DNA of 64,000 nucleotides, taken from NCBI RefSeq assembly GCF_947495275.1, contig NZ_CANLYL010000007.1:1-64000 (forward strand), read 5' to 3'. The notes under the pieces are model-generated. The model had not been told where the DNA came from. It saw nothing but the letters and a program-made list of their open reading frames with translations, and made no database searches. Origin of the DNA: an uncultured Roseobacter sp. Its GTDB lineage: Bacteria > Pseudomonadota > Alphaproteobacteria > Rhodobacterales > Rhodobacteraceae. Positions 1 through 8,699 of this stretch are shown here, piece by piece. The position numbers and the translations under genes are program-made. The stretch's first letter is position 1, and each line of letters starts with the position of its first letter.

Positions 1-1
1 C

Positions 2-70
2 GCAACCACCCACAAAACAAAGAAAAAGGTCGTCAAAGACGACCTGATCAAATTCGAGGAAATGTGGTAG
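2..70 (+). CDS. C-terminal end of an unidentified protein (5' truncated)
   Basis: An open frame enters from the left edge and ends at TAG 68-70. The 22 visible residues are Lys-rich and charged and end in FEEMW. It lies immediately upstream of, and convergent with, the tRNA-Arg gene. Nothing in so short a tail identifies a family. The frame is consistent with a real C-terminus because the next non-coding element begins right after the stop, but chance cannot be excluded. Confidence 0.35.
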   Translation, partial: ATTHKTKKKVVKDDLIKFEEMW

Positions 71-147
71 TGGCGGACCGAGGAGGATTCGAACCCCCGA
101 CCCCTTGATTCGTAGTCAAGTACTCTATCCAGCTGAGCTATCGGTCC
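71..147 (-). tRNA. tRNA-Arg (anticodon ACG)
   Basis: The minus strand folds into a full cloverleaf. The 7-bp acceptor stem GGACCGA/TCGGTCC is followed by discriminator G and an encoded CCA. The D-arm contains AGCTCAGCTGGATAGAG, and the T-loop is GGTTCGAATCC. The anticodon stem CTTGA/TCAAG encloses the loop CTACGAA, giving anticodon ACG; A34 would be edited to inosine by TadA and read CGU/CGC/CGA. Length is 77 nt including CCA. Confidence 0.97.
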
Positions 148-277
148 ACTAACGCCGGGGTTTAGTTGTGTGTGCTTTTTTATGCAAGCACAATCGGTGG
201 ATTTTTTTCAAACTTGGCGCAGACAGCCAAATCCACTTATTTTCGTCCGCCCGTTGCATCAACAACCGAACCGCGTT

Positions 278-1723
278 TCAATCCGCCGCCTGGAATTGCG
301 TCGGGATCGCCTGTCGGGTTGACAAGGTCCCGTCTCCCTTCGGCAGGCATATGCTGAACCGCGTACCTTCGGGACCGGTTTGTGACAGCTCAAGCGTGCC
401 GCCATGGCCGCGCACCAATTCTTCGGAAATGGCGAGACCCAGCCCTGAACCACCTTTGCGGGCACCACCCTGGAAGGGCGTGAACAGATGCTCCTGCGCC
501 TTTGGCGGCAAACCCGGCCCCGTATCCGTGACATCAATCCACCAGGCCTCGGCGTCCTCATATGCCTCAACACAGATTTCACCGGATTGTCCTCCAGTCA
601 CCAGCGCTTGCCGGGCGTTTCGGATCAGATTGGCCAGAACCCGGTACAATTGTTCGGGATCTGCGCGGACGGTCATATTTGCCGCGACGTTGCACGAAAA
701 GCTGACATCGGACGACCCTACGGCGAGCCGCTCACTATCGATGACCTCATCCACAAGTTCTGCCAAGGGGAGCATTGTCAGCGTTGGGCTTGGCTCTTCC
801 GCTTTCCCAAAGGCCAGGGTGCTTTCACACAGGTGAACCGCCCGCGTGATCGATCCGACAAGCTTGGGCGCCATGCGCTTGACCGTCGGATCTTCGCTCA
901 TCTCGATGCGGTCGGTAAAGAGCTGCGCCGAGGTCAGAATGTTTCTCAGATCGTGACTGATCTTGCTGACGGCACTGCCCAGTTGCGCAAGCCGGTCCTT
1001 TTGACGCAAAGCCTGCGTCAGGTCGGTTTCAAGCTTTTGCAGCGCTTCCTCAGCCTCGCGCAATTCAGTGACCCCGGCCGACGGCGTGATGATGCGACGG
1101 GCATCCTCCGGAGCGGCGGCGTAGTTCTGCATGTGCCCCACGACACCCTTGATCGGTTTGAGCAAAAGCGCGCGCATGGCAAAAAAGAGCAGCAACGCGG
1201 TAACGACGGAAATAACCGCCGAGAGGATCAGAATGCGAATACCGTAGTCGATCATCGCTTCCCGCAGCGGCATGGTCTCCATCGTCACTTCGATCAACAA
1301 GCCTGCGTCTCTCACAGGGGCTCCGATCACGCGGATCACTTCGTTTTCAGGCGCGATAAGCCGAACCAATGCATCCCGGATCAACACCACAGCGCTGTTG
1401 TCGCGCATGTCGAAGGTTTGCGATATCGGCTGCGGCAATTCCGACGCCAGCATCAACTGCCGCACCTGATCCCGCCGCAGCACCACATTGAACACACCTG
1501 CGTTTTCGAGAAGTTCGGCTTCAAGCTCGCGGTCGATCATGTCATCCGCCAGCAGCGCCAGCGAGGCAATCTGCGCCCTCTCAAGACGGTTCATCAGATA
1601 GTCTTCGCGGAAACGTGCAATGGACGGTACAAAAATCAGAACTTCTGCCAGCATCACGAAGATGGTGGTCAAAACAAGCAGCCGTCCTGAAAGCGAGTTT
1701 ATCATATCACGCCAAGTTTTCAC
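278..1723 (-). CDS. Membrane sensor histidine kinase
   Basis: A 481-residue two-component sensor kinase. An N-terminal membrane helix (about residues 12-34) and a second one (about 163-187) bracket a periplasmic sensor of about 125 residues; a short linker or HAMP-like segment follows. The catalytic core shows the H-box SHDLRN with phospho-acceptor His257, N-box LANLIRNARQAL, G1 DTGPGLP and G2 GGSGLGLAI. The start is GTG (reverse of CAC at 1721-1723), which overlaps the stop of the upstream oxidoreductase gene in a GTGA junction, so the two are translationally coupled. No response regulator gene lies beside it, so its partner and ligand are unknown. The kinase assignment is firm. Confidence 0.92.
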   Translation of the reverse strand: MKTWRDMINSLSGRLLVLTTIFVMLAEVLIFVPSIARFREDYLMNRLERAQIASLALLADDMIDRELEAELLENAGVFNVVLRRDQVRQLMLASELPQPISQTFDMRDNSAVVLIRDALVRLIAPENEVIRVIGAPVRDAGLLIEVTMETMPLREAMIDYGIRILILSAVISVVTALLLFFAMRALLLKPIKGVVGHMQNYAAAPEDARRIITPSAGVTELREAEEALQKLETDLTQALRQKDRLAQLGSAVSKISHDLRNILTSAQLFTDRIEMSEDPTVKRMAPKLVGSITRAVHLCESTLAFGKAEEPSPTLTMLPLAELVDEVIDSERLAVGSSDVSFSCNVAANMTVRADPEQLYRVLANLIRNARQALVTGGQSGEICVEAYEDAEAWWIDVTDTGPGLPPKAQEHLFTPFQGGARKGGSGLGLAISEELVRGHGGTLELSQTGPEGTRFSICLPKGDGTLSTRQAIPTQFQAAD

Positions 1724-3138
1724 GGCACGAAGCGTTGAACAAGCCCTACGATCTTTTTGACCATGAGGCTGTCAAAAAGTCGCGGACTGAAATAGGCCCC
1801 GGCGGCACGTTTGTTGACCTCGCCAATCGTGGGGTAAGGGGCAACCATGGCCGCAACCTGGCTCATCTTCATCCTGTTCGCCAAAGCCAGCGCCCATAGA
1901 TTGATCAGCTCACCTGCCTGATACCCGACAATTGACGCACCCACTGGGCGGCCTTTGACCACCATGACCTTGATAAACCCCTTGGTTTTGCGTTCTGCGA
2001 TGGCGCGGTCGTTGTGTTCATAAGGAAAGCGTACCACTTCCAGGGCGATCCCATGGTCCTTTTTGGCCTGCGCTTCGGTCAATCCCACCTGCGCCAGTTC
2101 GGGATCGGTAAAAGTGACCCAGGGAATATGCGTGGTTTTCGCCTTGGACGGCAGACCGAAAAGCATCGACCTTATGATGACCCCGGCATGGTAGCCCGCC
2201 ACATGAGTAAATTGCAGCCCACCCGCGACATCACCGATGGCATAGACACGCCGATTCGTCGTGCGCAGACCTGCATCTACCTTGATACCGGACTTTGTCG
2301 TCTCTACCCCTGCGGCGTCGAGGCTGAGCTTGCTCGTATTCGTTTTGCGCCCCACTGCCATCAGCAGATGTGTGCCTTTGATCGTGCGCCCATCTTCAGT
2401 GATCACTTCGATAGCGCCCGCTTTACCCTTCACCTCAGAGGCAACGGTGTCTTCTTCGATAACCACGCCTTCCTCGCGCAAGCTGTCGAGAACGACCTGC
2501 GCCAGTTCCGGGTCATCTTTGCCCAAAGCTTTCTCACCTTCGATGACGGTAACCTTGCTGCCAAGACGAATGTGAGCCTGCGCCATTTCCAAACCGATCG
2601 GTCCGCCGCCCACGATCAGCAGATGCTTTGGTTTTTCCCGGAGATCGAACAAAGTCTCATTCGTTTGATAGGGAACTGTCTCCAGACCCGGGATTTGTGG
2701 AACGAGGGGTGAGGACCCGGTCGCAATGACAATACGGCGCGCAGTGATAACCGTATCCCCAGCCTGCACTTGCGTGGGCGAGATGAAATGCCCGAAGGCC
2801 CGGATCACCCTGACACCAAGCCCTTCAAACCGTTCCTGACTATCAACCGGTTCAATCTGCGCTATAACACCGGCCACGTGATCCTTGGCCGCGGCGTAAT
2901 CAACCTTGCCAGCGGCGCTTGCAACCCCAAATGGCTCTGTCTGGCGCTGATTATAGGCGGCCTTTCCGCTGGCAATCAAAGCCTTGGATGGAACACAGCC
3001 ATAGTTCAGGCAGTCGCCGCCCATCTTGTGCCCTTCGAGCAGCACCACATCGGCGCCCATCTGCGCGGCACCCGCGGCAACCGACAACCCACCGGACCCG
3101 GCACCGATGATCAGAATATCGGTTTTGATTTCGTTCAC
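1720..3138 (-). CDS. FAD-dependent pyridine nucleotide-disulphide oxidoreductase (MerA/Lpd-like, function uncertain)
   Basis: A 472-residue flavoprotein of the class I disulphide reductase family. It has the FAD-binding GAGSGG motif (residues 12-17), the redox disulphide GGDCLNYGCVPSK (Cys43 and Cys48), an NAD(P) Rossmann motif GGGPIGLE near 175 and the second FAD motif AIGDVAGG near 302. At the C-terminus the His-Pro-x5-Glu catalytic dyad of dihydrolipoamide dehydrogenase reads PYPTIGE, so Tyr435 replaces His, as in mercuric reductases. However, the C-terminal Cys pair and N-terminal metal-binding domain of MerA are missing. It is therefore probably neither a true E3 nor MerA. It is coupled by ATGA-type overlaps to the TVP38 gene upstream and the kinase downstream. 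Confidence 0.85.
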   Translation of the reverse strand: MNEIKTDILIIGAGSGGLSVAAGAAQMGADVVLLEGHKMGGDCLNYGCVPSKALIASGKAAYNQRQTEPFGVASAAGKVDYAAAKDHVAGVIAQIEPVDSQERFEGLGVRVIRAFGHFISPTQVQAGDTVITARRIVIATGSSPLVPQIPGLETVPYQTNETLFDLREKPKHLLIVGGGPIGLEMAQAHIRLGSKVTVIEGEKALGKDDPELAQVVLDSLREEGVVIEEDTVASEVKGKAGAIEVITEDGRTIKGTHLLMAVGRKTNTSKLSLDAAGVETTKSGIKVDAGLRTTNRRVYAIGDVAGGLQFTHVAGYHAGVIIRSMLFGLPSKAKTTHIPWVTFTDPELAQVGLTEAQAKKDHGIALEVVRFPYEHNDRAIAERKTKGFIKVMVVKGRPVGASIVGYQAGELINLWALALANRMKMSQVAAMVAPYPTIGEVNKRAAGAYFSPRLFDSLMVKKIVGLVQRFVP

Positions 3139-3872
3139 TTGGTCAGATCTTTCTTGCCGGACACAGCTTTGACGAGCACGGGAAGCAATGACAAGGCGCT
3201 CAGGCCAAGAATTGGCACGAGGATATGGGGTTCAAAGATCACGCCAAGATCTGGTGTCTCTCCGCGCGCGAAAACCTCGCCCAATCCCGCGCCCACCGAG
3301 GAATAGACCAACGATCCAGGAATGATCCCGAGAAAGGTGGAAATCACGAAGCGATGCAAAGGCACAGCCAGAAAGGCCGGGATCAGGTTGGCGACAAAAA
3401 AGGGCACCGCGGGCACCAGCCGAATGAAAAACAACATGGACCACTGGTTTTCATCCAGCCCGCGCTTGATCTTGTTGATGGCCCCCTGGGACGCATCCAT
3501 GCGGGCTTTCAAGCGATCTCCCAGACCGTGGCGCGCGGCCAGAAAGATGATCGCAGCCCCCAGCGTGGCGCCGGTCACGCTAAAGAGCGACCCGGCAAAG
3601 GTGCCAAACAGAAATCCGCCCGTCAGCGTCGCGATCAGCGCCCCAGGCAATGAAAACCCGACAATGACAACATAGGCCAGCACAAACCCCAATACGGTCA
3701 GCACAAAGTTGGCGTCGCGAAAGGCAATCAGAGCTTCGCGGTTATCGCGCAGCGCGTCAAAGCTGAGATATTCCCTCAGGGTAAATGCCCCGACAGCGGC
3801 CGCAGCCAGAATGACCAGCAAAGGCAGGTTGCGCATCAGGCCGGGTTTTGGGTTTTCAGTCATATCTGACAT
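3135..3872 (-). CDS. TVP38/TMEM64 family membrane protein
   Basis: A 245-residue polytopic inner-membrane protein with about five or six hydrophobic segments. It has the SNARE-associated/DedA-like core G(A)LIATLTGGFLFG and a conserved F(F)IRLVPAVPFFVANLIPAF stretch typical of TVP38/TMEM64 proteins, which are proposed lipid scramblase or transport proteins. It is the first gene of a three-gene overlapping operon with the disulphide oxidoreductase and the histidine kinase; its stop overlaps the next start (ATGA). TVP38 genes next to MerA-like reductases recur in bacteria, but the shared role is not established. Confidence 0.85.
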   Translation of the reverse strand: MSDMTENPKPGLMRNLPLLVILAAAAVGAFTLREYLSFDALRDNREALIAFRDANFVLTVLGFVLAYVVIVGFSLPGALIATLTGGFLFGTFAGSLFSVTGATLGAAIIFLAARHGLGDRLKARMDASQGAINKIKRGLDENQWSMLFFIRLVPAVPFFVANLIPAFLAVPLHRFVISTFLGIIPGSLVYSSVGAGLGEVFARGETPDLGVIFEPHILVPILGLSALSLLPVLVKAVSGKKDLTK

Positions 3873-4180
3873 TACTGTTGCCTTTCAGGCGGTGCGTTTC
3901 AATTCCCTTGCTAGATGACGCTTTAACGCACGTTGTGATAGAGTTATCACGGGCGCTTGATCAGACGTGACGGATACGGCATCTGCAAGGCAGCATTCTG
4001 CGTTTAAATGAAACATGTTGACGAAATACCCGCGACCGGTCCGGAAAATGTTGCAAACTGCCAAAATATGCGCCCGTGGGGTTTGACTTGCCGCGCAGAG
4101 GGCATTAGAGCACGGGCTTCGAATGATACCGGACGAGCTGCGATTCCGCGCCTCCGGATAGTGATATTGGAGACGGAGCG
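3873..4180. other. Divergent intergenic region upstream of rpmH
   Basis: This 308-base region lies between the divergent TVP38 operon and rpmH. Short frames on the minus strand look non-coding. It must hold promoters for both directions; only the rpmH candidate (4083-4110) is convincing by eye. No cluster of DnaA boxes is apparent, so it is not supported as an origin although rpmH/rnpA often lie near one in other bacteria. Confidence 0.5.
4083..4110 (+). promoter_or_regulatory. Candidate promoter of rpmH-rnpA-yidD
   Basis: TTGACT (4083-4088) and TTAGAG (4105-4110) are separated by 16 bases and lie about 70 bases upstream of the rpmH start. The -35 matches five of six consensus positions; the -10 is weak. 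This is inference from pattern and position only. Confidence 0.4.
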
Positions 4181-4315
4181 ATGAAACGCACCTATCAACC
4201 CTCGAATCTCGTGCGCAAACGGCGCCACGGTTTCCGCGCGCGCATGGCCACAAAAGCCGGTCGCAAGATCATCAACGCGCGCCGCGCCCAAGGCCGGAAG
4301 TCGCTGAGCGCCTAA
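4181..4315 (+). CDS. rpmH: 50S ribosomal protein L34
   Basis: A 44-residue basic protein beginning [19 protein letters not shown] and ending GRKSLSA, the full invariant pattern of L34 of the large ribosomal subunit. GGAGACGGAG just upstream supplies a good ribosome-binding site. It is directly followed by rnpA, the near-universal bacterial arrangement, and is probably co-transcribed with it. Confidence 0.97.
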   Translation: MKRTYQPSNLVRKRRHGFRARMATKAGRKIINARRAQGRKSLSA

Positions 4316-4339
4316 GCGCCCTTGACAGGTCCACACGAC

Positions 4340-4753
4340 ATGACACCGCCGCAAGCTCCCCCGTCAGGCACAGATGCCGAAGGGGGTATGCTTTCGGCGG
4401 TTTCTTTGCGTCTGAACACTCTCAAAAAACGGGCGGATTTCCAACGTGCCTCGCGCAGTCTGAGGGCTGTAACGCCGGGATTTGTCTTGCAGATGCGCAA
4501 AAGGCGCGCGAACGACGCCCTTGGCCTGCGTGTGGGCTACACCTGCTCAAAGAAAGTAGGCAATGCCGTGGCGCGCAATCGCGCCAAGAGGCGGCTGCGC
4601 GCGGCGGCACAGTGCATCCTGTCGCAACAGGGTCAGAACGGTGTGGATTATGTGCTGGTCGGTCGGCGCGATATCACCGCCACGCTGCCCTTTGATCAAC
4701 TCTGCACCGACCTGTCTGCTGCGGTCGCTAAGCTGAACCGCAAGGCAACATGA
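4340..4753 (+). CDS. rnpA: Ribonuclease P protein component
   Basis: A 137-residue basic protein subunit of RNase P, which matures the 5' ends of tRNAs with the M1 RNA. The diagnostic RNR motif is seen as NAVARNRAKRRLR, preceded by the FxxRxKxG-like segment LRVGYTCSKKVGNA. ATG 4340 is chosen over TTG 4322, which would lie too near the rpmH stop. A shorter start at ATG 4388 (MLSAVSLRLNTLKKRADF) is also plausible, since the family core begins there. The stop overlaps the start of yidD (ATGA). Confidence 0.95.
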   Translation: MTPPQAPPSGTDAEGGMLSAVSLRLNTLKKRADFQRASRSLRAVTPGFVLQMRKRRANDALGLRVGYTCSKKVGNAVARNRAKRRLRAAAQCILSQQGQNGVDYVLVGRRDITATLPFDQLCTDLSAAVAKLNRKAT

Positions 4754-4980
4754 GCCCTTTCGCCCGGATATTGTCCTGGCCGGTACACGGATACCGTCTG
4801 ATCTTCAGCCCCTGGGTCGGCCATAACTGCCGCTATCAACCGACGTGCAGCGCCTATGCATTGGAAGCACTGGATAAACACGGGGCGGCAAAGGGCGGAT
4901 GGATGGCCCTCAGGCGAATATTGCGCTGTCATCCGTGGGGTCGTGACGGATACGACCCTGTGCCAGACAAAGACCTTTAA
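4750..4980 (+). CDS. yidD: Membrane protein insertion efficiency factor YidD
   Basis: A 76-residue protein with the YidD signature: an amphipathic N-terminal helix, then NCRYQPTCSAYALEALDKHG and the C-terminal RCHPWGRDGYDPVP. It helps YidC-dependent insertion of inner-membrane proteins. Its start overlaps the rnpA stop by four bases, so translation is coupled. Unlike in many bacteria yidC is not adjacent; it lies about 3.7 kb downstream on the same strand. Confidence 0.95.
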   Translation: MSPFARILSWPVHGYRLIFSPWVGHNCRYQPTCSAYALEALDKHGAAKGGWMALRRILRCHPWGRDGYDPVPDKDL

Positions 4981-4986
4981 AAGCCT

Positions 4987-5514
4987 TCACTGCTTTTCAA
5001 AGGTGATGATGACTTCCCCTATATCGACGCCGTATTTCTTCACATAGGCGCGGTTGAGGACACGCGTATCACTCAGCTTCCACATCCAGTCGTCAAATCT
5101 CAGGCGCACTGTGCCATCGGGGACCGGAAGATCAATAAGATAGCGCCAATTGAAGGTGTCACCGCTTTCCTCGCCGAACGCTTCTCCAATCACACCTGGC
5201 GCGGTTCCACGCCAACTATCCGGGCCGGTCTTTCTAAGCGTCCAGACACGCTGTTCCGTGCTTTGGTCTTCGTAAAGGAAGTCTTCGACCAATGTCAGGG
5301 TTTTGCCGTCCCAGGTGCCGTTGATTTCGACCTCAAACCGCCGCCGGACGGTTCCAAAGCGGTCCTGAAACTGGCCGAAAGCCACAACGCGGCCGTCAAA
5401 GAACGCCTCAAGGTCCAGTTTGCCCTGTGAGAGCTTCGCGTCCTCGATCGACGGTTTGCCCACGCAGCCCGTCAGAAAGGCGGCAAGCACCAGCATCACA
5501 AAGGTGCGGATCAT
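4987..5514 (-). CDS. DUF3833 family lipoprotein
   Basis: A protein of about 175 residues with a lipoprotein signal peptide (MIRTFVMLVLAAFLTGC, lipobox LTGC), so it is probably anchored to a membrane facing the periplasm. The body shows the DUF3833 pattern: LDLEAFFDGRVVAFGQFQDR near the N-terminus, then FEVEINGTWDG, tLvEDFlYEDQ and a C-terminal DDWMWKLSDTRVLNRAYVKKYG segment. Its role is unknown. MIRTFV is preferred over an upstream ATG at 5529 because it gives a clean signal peptide. It converges on yidD with a six-base gap. Confidence 0.85.
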   Translation of the reverse strand: MIRTFVMLVLAAFLTGCVGKPSIEDAKLSQGKLDLEAFFDGRVVAFGQFQDRFGTVRRRFEVEINGTWDGKTLTLVEDFLYEDQSTEQRVWTLRKTGPDSWRGTAPGVIGEAFGEESGDTFNWRYLIDLPVPDGTVRLRFDDWMWKLSDTRVLNRAYVKKYGVDIGEVIITFEKQ

Positions 5515-5636
5515 CGGGCATCTCCTCATTTATGAAGAGCTACGCACGGCGGTGGCTTTTGGTTCACCATCCCTGCGGACATCTTCAAAACGCTTGTGGT
5601 CGCCAGATGGTCTTACCTCACCCTAAGGCGCGAGGA

Positions 5637-6530
5637 TCAGGCTTCAGAGACAGCATTGTCTTTGCTGAAATCCGGCACGGCACCGCGCGCCATGAGGGTC
5701 TCGTCGTTCAATGAAAGCCCCGCGAAGTCCCAGAGCTTCGGGTCGAGCAAGTGCGAAGGCCGCGCGTTCATCAAAGCCCGGAACATTACCTGCCGACGTC
5801 CGGGACTGTTCTTCTCCCATCCGTCGAGGATTTGTTTGACCTGCTGGCGCTGCAGCCCATCCTGACTTCCACAAAGATCACAAGGAATGATTGGGTAGTT
5901 CATCGCTTTCGCAAATCGCTCGCAATCCTTTTCGGCAACATGCGCGAGTGGACGGAACACAAACAAATCGCCTTCTTCATTTACGAGCTTCGGAGGCATT
6001 GTCGCGAGCCGACCGCCGTGAAAGAGATTCATCAGAAAGGTTTCCAGGATATCGTCGCGATGATGGCCCAACACCACCGCAGAGCACCCTTCCTCACGCG
6101 CGATCCGATAGAGATTGCCGCGCCGCAGACGTGAGCAAAGCGCGCAGAAGGTCCGTCCTTCAGGTACTTTGTCCATGACGATAGAATATGTGTCCTGATA
6201 CTCGATCCGGTGCGGCACGCCCATGTTCTGGAGAAACTCCGGCAAGACCGTCGCGGGGAAACCCGGCTGGCCTTGGTCGAGATTGCAGGCCAGAATATCC
6301 ACCGGCAACAGGCCACGCCATTTCAGCTCGTATAGCGCCGCGAGCAGGGTATAACTGTCCTTGCCACCAGAAAGACAGACAAGCCAGCGCGCGCCACTCT
6401 TTTGTACCATACCGTACTGCTCGACCGCTTCACGGACATAGCGCACAATCCGCTTGCGCAGTTTCCGAAACTCGGTTGTCTGCGGCGCGTTGTTAAAAAG
6501 TGGATGTATATCGGTAAGATCATGGGGCAT
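5637..6530 (-). CDS. ttcA: tRNA 2-thiocytidine(32) synthetase TtcA
   Basis: A 297-residue ATP-dependent sulphurtransferase that thiolates C32 in tRNAs. The PP-loop [10 protein letters not shown] (near residue 54) binds ATP. The Fe-S cluster cysteines are seen in [10 protein letters not shown], and CDLCGSQ is a second conserved Cys pair. Length and start ([12 protein letters not shown]) fit the family. It is a single gene, divergent from the remnant pentapeptide frame with start codons essentially overlapping. Confidence 0.95.
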   Translation of the reverse strand: MPHDLTDIHPLFNNAPQTTEFRKLRKRIVRYVREAVEQYGMVQKSGARWLVCLSGGKDSYTLLAALYELKWRGLLPVDILACNLDQGQPGFPATVLPEFLQNMGVPHRIEYQDTYSIVMDKVPEGRTFCALCSRLRRGNLYRIAREEGCSAVVLGHHRDDILETFLMNLFHGGRLATMPPKLVNEEGDLFVFRPLAHVAEKDCERFAKAMNYPIIPCDLCGSQDGLQRQQVKQILDGWEKNSPGRRQVMFRALMNARPSHLLDPKLWDFAGLSLNDETLMARGAVPDFSKDNAVSEA

Positions 6531-6819
6531 GAACCTGTCAATAGGGCAAAGCTTTCTCCTCGAAAAGAGGGCTTGCTGCCCCGGCTGGCAGTTCTTGGCA
6601 GGCGGGCCCCTGAACAGAGCAGATTTTCATGGCGCGATGTTGATCGGCGCAGATTTGACCGATGCAAAGCGCGAAGGTGCGACCTTGATTAACCCTGATT
6701 TGTAGCGCGCGATACTCACCAACACCGTGCTGTGCGGCGCAGATGTTATCGATGCAAGTCTTGTCCCAGCAGATCTTACCAATACTCAACCGCTTGGACA
6801 GCCCTTTGACGGGCAGTGA
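6529..6819 (+). pseudogene. Remnant of a pentapeptide-repeat protein gene
   Basis: One plus-strand frame reads as pentapeptide repeats on both sides of an in-frame amber codon. Before it lies [19 protein letters not shown], and after it RAILTNTVLCGADVIDA and ADLTN. TAG lies at 6703-6705, and the same frame then runs to TGA at 6817. A(D/N)LXX periodicity this regular is unlikely by chance. The fragment lacks enough coils for a complete beta-helix and its start overlaps the ttcA start, so decay is more likely than a functional short gene. A short 58-residue product from ATG 6529 remains possible. Confidence 0.5.
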
Positions 6820-6998
6820 ATCCGCGGGACGACACTGGCTGTTGCCAGTCGTCCAATTTAGCGCGCCAGGCCTGAAACGGGTAAACTTTTAGGCAAACAC
6901 ACTGACTTTTTTGAAGCGACGTTAACCGAAGCCTCACCGCTCGATGCCTAATCTGTGTCGGAATCTATCTCGTACGCCGGTGTGAAGAAGGAATGGAT

Positions 6999-8546
6999 AT
7001 GGCAGGGGTTTTGCCGAATGGCTGGGAACGCGCCCGTTCAAAGGTGGCAGGGTTTCTGTCGCGCCCCGCTGCATTTGCCTGCTTGCCGGCCACATGTCTG
7101 GGCATCTATTGGCTCGGGGGCGATCTGGCGTTGGTCGGCATCGCGATACTCATGCCGCTGGTATATGTTCTGATCAGCGGCGCAAATCCAGGCGGGGCAT
7201 TTGCGGCCAACGAACGCGACGGGGCGGGCCTGATCAATCGGCAGGCGTTCAATACCTTTGCTGATCGGACCTTTGAAAGTGCGCGGGACAAATCCCAGAA
7301 ATCCGCAATTTTTAAGGTCGAAATCGACGATTACAACGATCTTGCGGACAGGTTTGGCCAGACCGCCGCAGATAATGTCGTCGCCCGCACCGGCGAGAGA
7401 TTGGTGGCCACGATGCGTGACAATGATGCCGTCGCACATTCCGGCGATTACAAGTTCTCAGTTTGTCTGGCGCCTGTGCGTCAGCTTGATCTTGAACTTT
7501 GCATTCAAATGGCGGGGCGAATTCAAACCGCGTTGGAGGAACCTGTATCAATTGACGGCACCGCCGTCTACGTCACGACATCGCTAGGTTTTTGCCAGCT
7601 CAATCAAGTGATTACCAAGTCTTCAAAAGACTGGGGCGAAGCAGCGGAAACGGCGCTGCGAGAAGCACATAATCATGGTCCCAGCGCAATCCGTGCTTAC
7701 TCGGACGAAATGAAGCGGAAGACCGAGATTCGCGCTGAGCTGCGCGAAGAAGTTTCGAACGCTCTTGAAAAGGGTCATATCCGCCCCTGGTTCCAACCCC
7801 AGATATCGACGGATACGGGACGCGTTACAGGTTTCGAAGCACTGGCGCGCTGGCATCACCCAGACCGCGGGATGATTTCCCCGGCAGATTTCTTACCTGC
7901 GATCGAGCAAGCAGACATGCTTGAGCGGTTGGCAGAAGTCATGATGTTTCAAGCCCTCACCGCGGTAAAAGCGTGGGACTCGGCTGGCGTTAACGTTCCT
8001 CAGGTAGGCGTGAATTTCGCGGGTCCCGAGCTCAAAAATCCAAAGCTTGTGGAAAAAGTTCAATGGGAACTGGATCGCTTTGAACTGACGCCGGCACGAC
8101 TGGCGGTTGAGGTTCTTGAAACGGTCGTTGCAAGTGCTCCTGATGATGTCATCAGCCGCAACATCAATGGTCTGGGTCAGCTAGGCTGTCGAGTGGACCT
8201 TGATGACTTTGGCACGGGCCATGCGTCCATTGCGTCTATACGCCGCTTCTCTGTCAGCCGCATCAAAATTGACAGATCCTTCGTTATGAAAGCGGACCGC
8301 GATCCGGAACAGCAACGGATGATCAGCGCCATACTCACCATGGCTGAACGGTTGGGTATAGAGACCTTGGCCGAAGGCGTGGAAAGTGCCGGAGAGCACG
8401 CTCTCCTTGCTCAGTTGGGATGTGACCACGTGCAAGGCTTCGGCATCGGAAAACCCATGCCATTTGAAGACACCATTGAATGGATCAAAAAACATAATTC
8501 CAAATTGCAGGATATGCCCAGTATTTTTGACAATAGGACAGGTTGA
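6999..8546 (+). CDS. Cyclic-di-GMP phosphodiesterase with degenerate GGDEF and intact EAL domain
   Basis: A 515-residue protein with two membrane helices near the N-terminus (about residues 22-62), a GGDEF domain (about 75-235) and an EAL domain (about 255-500). The GGDEF signature is replaced by SGDYKF, so diguanylate cyclase activity is not expected. The EAL motif (FEALARW, Glu280), the DDFGTGHAS loop and the later KIDRSFV and ETLAEGVE motifs are intact, so it should hydrolyse c-di-GMP. ATG 6999 is chosen over ATG 6993 because the Shine-Dalgarno-like AAGAAGGA directly abuts 6993 but sits six bases from 6999. It is monocistronic and divergent from ttcA. Confidence 0.9.
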   Translation: MAGVLPNGWERARSKVAGFLSRPAAFACLPATCLGIYWLGGDLALVGIAILMPLVYVLISGANPGGAFAANERDGAGLINRQAFNTFADRTFESARDKSQKSAIFKVEIDDYNDLADRFGQTAADNVVARTGERLVATMRDNDAVAHSGDYKFSVCLAPVRQLDLELCIQMAGRIQTALEEPVSIDGTAVYVTTSLGFCQLNQVITKSSKDWGEAAETALREAHNHGPSAIRAYSDEMKRKTEIRAELREEVSNALEKGHIRPWFQPQISTDTGRVTGFEALARWHHPDRGMISPADFLPAIEQADMLERLAEVMMFQALTAVKAWDSAGVNVPQVGVNFAGPELKNPKLVEKVQWELDRFELTPARLAVEVLETVVASAPDDVISRNINGLGQLGCRVDLDDFGTGHASIASIRRFSVSRIKIDRSFVMKADRDPEQQRMISAILTMAERLGIETLAEGVESAGEHALLAQLGCDHVQGFGIGKPMPFEDTIEWIKKHNSKLQDMPSIFDNRTG

Positions 8547-8699
8547 ACTCGGCGGTTGGCGAGGCGTTCCATGCGGGTTTTTCCAACATCAGGCTTACGA
8601 CTGACCTGAAAACCATCAAAAGCCGCGAATCCGCTTGACCTTTTGGCCTGCACTCTGTTGAACCCACGCTGATATCAAATAGATCAGGTGGCTGTCCCG

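Noticed and set aside
488..1690. 400-codon open frame antisense to the histidine kinase
   Set aside because: The kinase has all catalytic motifs; the antisense frame has none.
1720..3138. Calling the flavoprotein dihydrolipoamide dehydrogenase or mercuric reductase
   Set aside because: The catalytic His of lipoamide dehydrogenase is Tyr435, and the metal-binding cysteines that define MerA are absent.
3873..4180. Possible replication origin next to rpmH
   Set aside because: Only isolated TTATCAC-like words are seen; no DnaA-box cluster, AT-rich unwinding stretch or dnaA gene.
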